From NCBI RefSeq assembly GCF_037975245.1, contig NC_092578.1, positions 2,303,001 through 2,367,000 on the forward strand: DNA of 64,000 nt, written 5' to 3'. A program made the position numbers and the translations under genes. Below are positions 60,933 to 64,000 of the stretch, in pieces. The DNA is from Apostichopus japonicus. Its lineage: Eukaryota; Echinodermata; Holothuroidea; Aspidochirotida; Stichopodidae. The number at the start of each line of letters is the position of its first letter. Position 1 is the stretch's first letter. The notes below the pieces were generated by a model. The model was not told where the DNA came from. It was given only the letters and a program-made list of their open reading frames with translations, and made no database searches.

Positions 60933-63225
60933 GTCTTAGAGAATGCATATTCATGGGAATTTCCATGATTCCTACCTCACGCTCATTTTTATACGCACCA
61001 AATTAGGTACAAAAAAAAAGGGAAAAAAATTGTTTTGGCTTGTATTCACAGCCGGAACTTTATCTTGATAATGACGATGGGGTTTCCTCTACTCAACAAA
61101 AAGTCAGGATTGGATAGCAGAATGGCAATGACAGGTGGAGCTGAGCACATTGATTTTTAGGTCAAGGAATGTTCCATTTTGGATGGAAAACGATTTGCTA
61201 CCTCAGTTTTTCGGCAAAGCTACTAAAGTTGAATTTATTTCACTCCGGAAATTATGAATGTGTCATATTGAATTTTTTTGTAATATAACAGCACTAGTCT
61301 ACTTTTCTCTGTCAGAAAAACTCTTCCACTTAAAGCATCCTGGGTTATTATTTAACACACAATAAAAAAAAATGCAAGTAGGTCATAGAATTCTGATTAT
61401 GTTTATTGGAATCTAATGATTAAAGGGATGCACATCTAAGGCTGTATGATGATGACATTTAACATGTTGTAGATCAATCAAAAGCATCCTTGGTTGGCAT
61501 TTTGTTTTCTATTTTCAATTTAACCGTTTTGTTTTAATTTCAACTATCCCTTATTCTTTTCTTCGATATATTTTGCATATTTTGCACTCATACAATATTA
61601 TTCAGTAAATTCCCTTTCAAGGGCAACAGAAATGTTAATCCCCAAATATGCTATAAAGTACCACTGGAACTTGTAATACTCATTTTACTGCCATGCACCC
61701 TCTTGGCATTGTTCTTCACCGAGTCATCGATAAGTACGTGTGCACATTTTCTTGTTATCTCCGAATATCCTCAGAGGATCCTCAGAGGATCCTCAGAAAT
61801 GTTTCAGTTGCTATGCTTAAAATTTGTGGCTTATTCAGATGATCTCTCATCTGTAACCTTTTAAGTCTGCATGTTTCCCTTATATAGGTTCAGGCTGACC
61901 CCTCCCTTCCCCCTTCCCAATGACCCCATGCAATGCCATCTCTTCATCTTATTGTAAGAGACTACCACATTGCCTGGGGAGTGTTTCTTTATCTTAGGAT
62001 CAATTGACTAAATTAACAGTACAAATTTATGAAAAACACAGGGAAATATCTATATACAGTAGTTTATTCAATTAAACTTTGTTGTACATACAGTTAATGG
62101 TTGAGTGATCAAAGAAATTTTTGTGATTATGTTTATTTTAAGAGGTAAAGTTTGTATGGGCGTATAGCTATTGTAGTAAAACCAGGAAACCTGCATTGTT
62201 CCAATTACTAGTTCTTTGTGTGTTTCTGTTCTGTCAAGTTATTTAATCTCCCTTCATTTCTGGAAGAGACTATTGTGTATATAGTCAAGGTGACTAATTT
62301 CACAAATTTACTGAACATAATACACACTATATCATTTTATCCGAATTGTCAATCAAGTTTACAGTCTTCAATCTTCTTTGCGGACTTTATTGAAATTGTG
62401 TCAATCTTGAAAAGGTTATAAATGAAACCCTAGAGAACTAATTTTAAGGATTTCAATTTCACCAGTAACACACTTTCTTAAACATGCAAAAATTATGTGG
62501 CTTTTCTTGATACTGGTTGGACCCTTTTGTTGGAAAGGAAATCATAATCTCTCCTCAAAAGGAAAGTCAGAATTTGAGGTTGGGATACCACAGAATAAAG
62601 TAGATATTTGTAACTTTGTCAAAGTGATAGATTTGACAGATATCAAGCCGTCAAATTTAACCTTCTTTAGGGAAAGTGAGTCCAGTTAAAATCACCGGAA
62701 ACTGTAAAAAGATTGGAATGTGCCAACAGAGCTTTGGAGAGTGTGACCTCTTAGAGTTTAGTGAATTCATATTGGGTTTTTTCCAACATGAAATAGTTAA
62801 ACCATGCAAAGTTGCTTGGTATACTTATGTCAACATTTCTCAAAATTAGATTTTCCTGAAGCCTACTTAACCAATATGTAGTTATTAAAGGGACATTCAA
62901 CGGGGGTAAAATGATGTGCATCTTTACAGGAAAGATCAAAATATTCACGCTGAAATTATGAATACCAGTGTGAAAATCAGTGCATCATGTCGTTGTAACC
63001 CACAATTGGGTTGTACTTGACATGTGTTGTTACATTAATAGTACTTTTGTACTGTGTGTATGTGTAGGAGGAGGAAGAGAAATATAACATTGTCTGTTCA
63101 TGATTAACTGGCAGTTCTTGTCAGTCATGAAATGAAATAGTACATTGCCTTCCATTTGCTATACTATGGAACAAACATATTGAGTTAGATCACATGAAGA
63201 AGCTATATTTTATTTATTTAACAGT
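60933..63225. other. Intergenic region, no gene confirmed
   Basis: Only short ORFs are present. A BamHI-like tandem CTCAGAGGATC occurs near 61773, and an exon-like segment ends at 62677 (see rejected items). Confidence 0.45.
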
Positions 63226-63300
63226 AAAGGGTATATACTCGGTTAGCGTAAAGCTAATCTTCACCCGAGGCCCCGAAATATAAAAACTACAAGTAGAATT
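63208..63300 (-). repeat. Possible LINE or retrocopy 3' end
   Basis: Read on the minus strand, a TTTCGGGGCCTCGGGTGAAG block is followed by GCTTTACGCTAACCGAGTAT and then AAATAAATAAAATA. Such a unique GC-richer tail ending in a short A/T repeat is typical of non-LTR retrotransposon 3' ends. No reverse-transcriptase ORF is attached, so this is only a suggestion. Confidence 0.25.
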
Positions 63301-63545
63301 AAAATAATATAATCATAATAAAAAATAATATGGAATACAAACGTAAACAATCAGATGACAATGAAAAGAAAAGAAGGAAAAACATACAAAATTGACAATG
63401 GCATGAAATACAACATTGAACAATCAATGAAATGACATTAAGAGCATAAGAAATTAGTTAGAGTCCTGGATCAAACGTTTATCTGTACTATCACCATGCA
63501 TTGCCATGATTGAGGGCTAGAGGTTAGGGTCAGGAAAGGTAAATG

Positions 63546-64000
63546 AACTTCACATGGTAGGAGTAGAATTCCCCTTGGTGTGAGTACCAGTACAAAGAGA
63601 ATTCCCCCTGGTATGAGTATGAGTACAAGTAGAATCCCCCTTGGTATGAGTATGAGTACACGTAGAATGCCCCTTGGTATGAGTACCAGTACAAGTAGAA
63701 TCCCCCTTGGTATGAGTACAAGTAGAATGCCCCTTGGTATGAGTAAGAGTACAAGTAGAGTTCCCCTTTGTATGAGTATGAGTATAAGTAGAATCCCCTT
63801 GGTATGAATATGAGTACAAGTAGAATGCCCCTTGGCATGAGTACGAGTACAAGTAGAATGCCCCTTGGTATGAGTACGAGTACAAGTAGAGTCCCCCTTG
63901 GTATTAGTACAAGTAGAATTCCCCCTGGTATGAGTATGAGTACAAGTAGAATCCCCCTTGGTATGAGTACAAGTAGAACTACCCTTGGTACGAGTACAGG
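63546..64000. repeat. Minisatellite, 27/33-bp units, continuing past window end
   Basis: CCCCTTGGTATGAGTA plus one or more six-base GAGTAC/GAGTAT steps plus AAGTAGAAT repeats at least fifteen times to the last base. Units are 27 bp or 33 bp, always multiples of 3, so frames stay open over 75-110 codons on both strands (for example TSTSRIPLGMS on plus). There is no start, splice or domain evidence that it is translated. Confidence 0.92.

Noticed and set aside
62495-62689. Frame reading KVIDLTDIKPSNLTFFRES before a GTGAGT
   Set aside because: The donor is good, but there is no credible acceptor with pyrimidine tract and no partner exon.
63530-63885. Over 100-codon ORFs rich in Thr/His or Tyr/Ser
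   Set aside because: Products of a minisatellite whose unit length is divisible by three; no independent coding evidence.

Overview
This window is AT-rich, intron-rich animal nuclear DNA. Long introns, GT-AG splice sites, distant poly(A) signals, tandem repeats and DNA-transposon and SINE relics exclude a bacterium. A calaxin-type ciliary EF-hand gene, a clan-2-like cytochrome P450 and the invertebrate-type tRNA-derived SINE suggest a marine invertebrate deuterostome, most likely an echinoderm (possibly a sea cucumber). The taxon is inference; no marker in the window fixes it.

Layout. (1) 1-9.8 kb, + strand: the last two coding exons of a calaxin/EFCAB1-like gene (1423-1527 and 9615-9662), separated by an 8 kb intron, with a poly(A) signal at 9784-9789. 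(2) 9.8-20 kb: no supportable gene; simple repeats and G-tracts. (3) 20.0-34.3 kb: two small unrecognised genes arranged head to head. The minus-strand one (24501 down to 20002) chains into a 104-residue protein. The plus-strand one starts at 24991 and has phase-compatible downstream exons to 34031, with a poly(A) signal at 34267-34272. Their start codons are 489 bp apart, so the gap is a candidate bidirectional promoter. A complete hAT-like element (28002-28620, 8-bp target duplication) sits in an intron of the plus gene. (4) 34.3-39.4 kb: intergenic, with a fragment of a second hAT-like family. (5) 39.8-48.6 kb, minus strand: a complete four-exon microsomal cytochrome P450 of 492 codons, followed downstream by a same-strand tRNA-derived SINE. 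(6) 48.7-64 kb: no convincing gene; a 90-bp AT microsatellite, a 25-bp minisatellite with higher-order structure, a near-complete hAT-like element and a frame-preserving minisatellite that runs off the window.

The genes are unrelated neighbours and form no pathway. The points most worth a second look are the P450's missing C-helix WxxxR motif despite an otherwise intact heme fold, the 66-nt near-perfect hairpin just upstream of a calaxin exon, and the two unrecognised small proteins sharing a putative promoter. No clear new multi-gene system is visible. All exon calls come from reading splice sites, phase and protein motifs by eye; no database search or transcript data were available.
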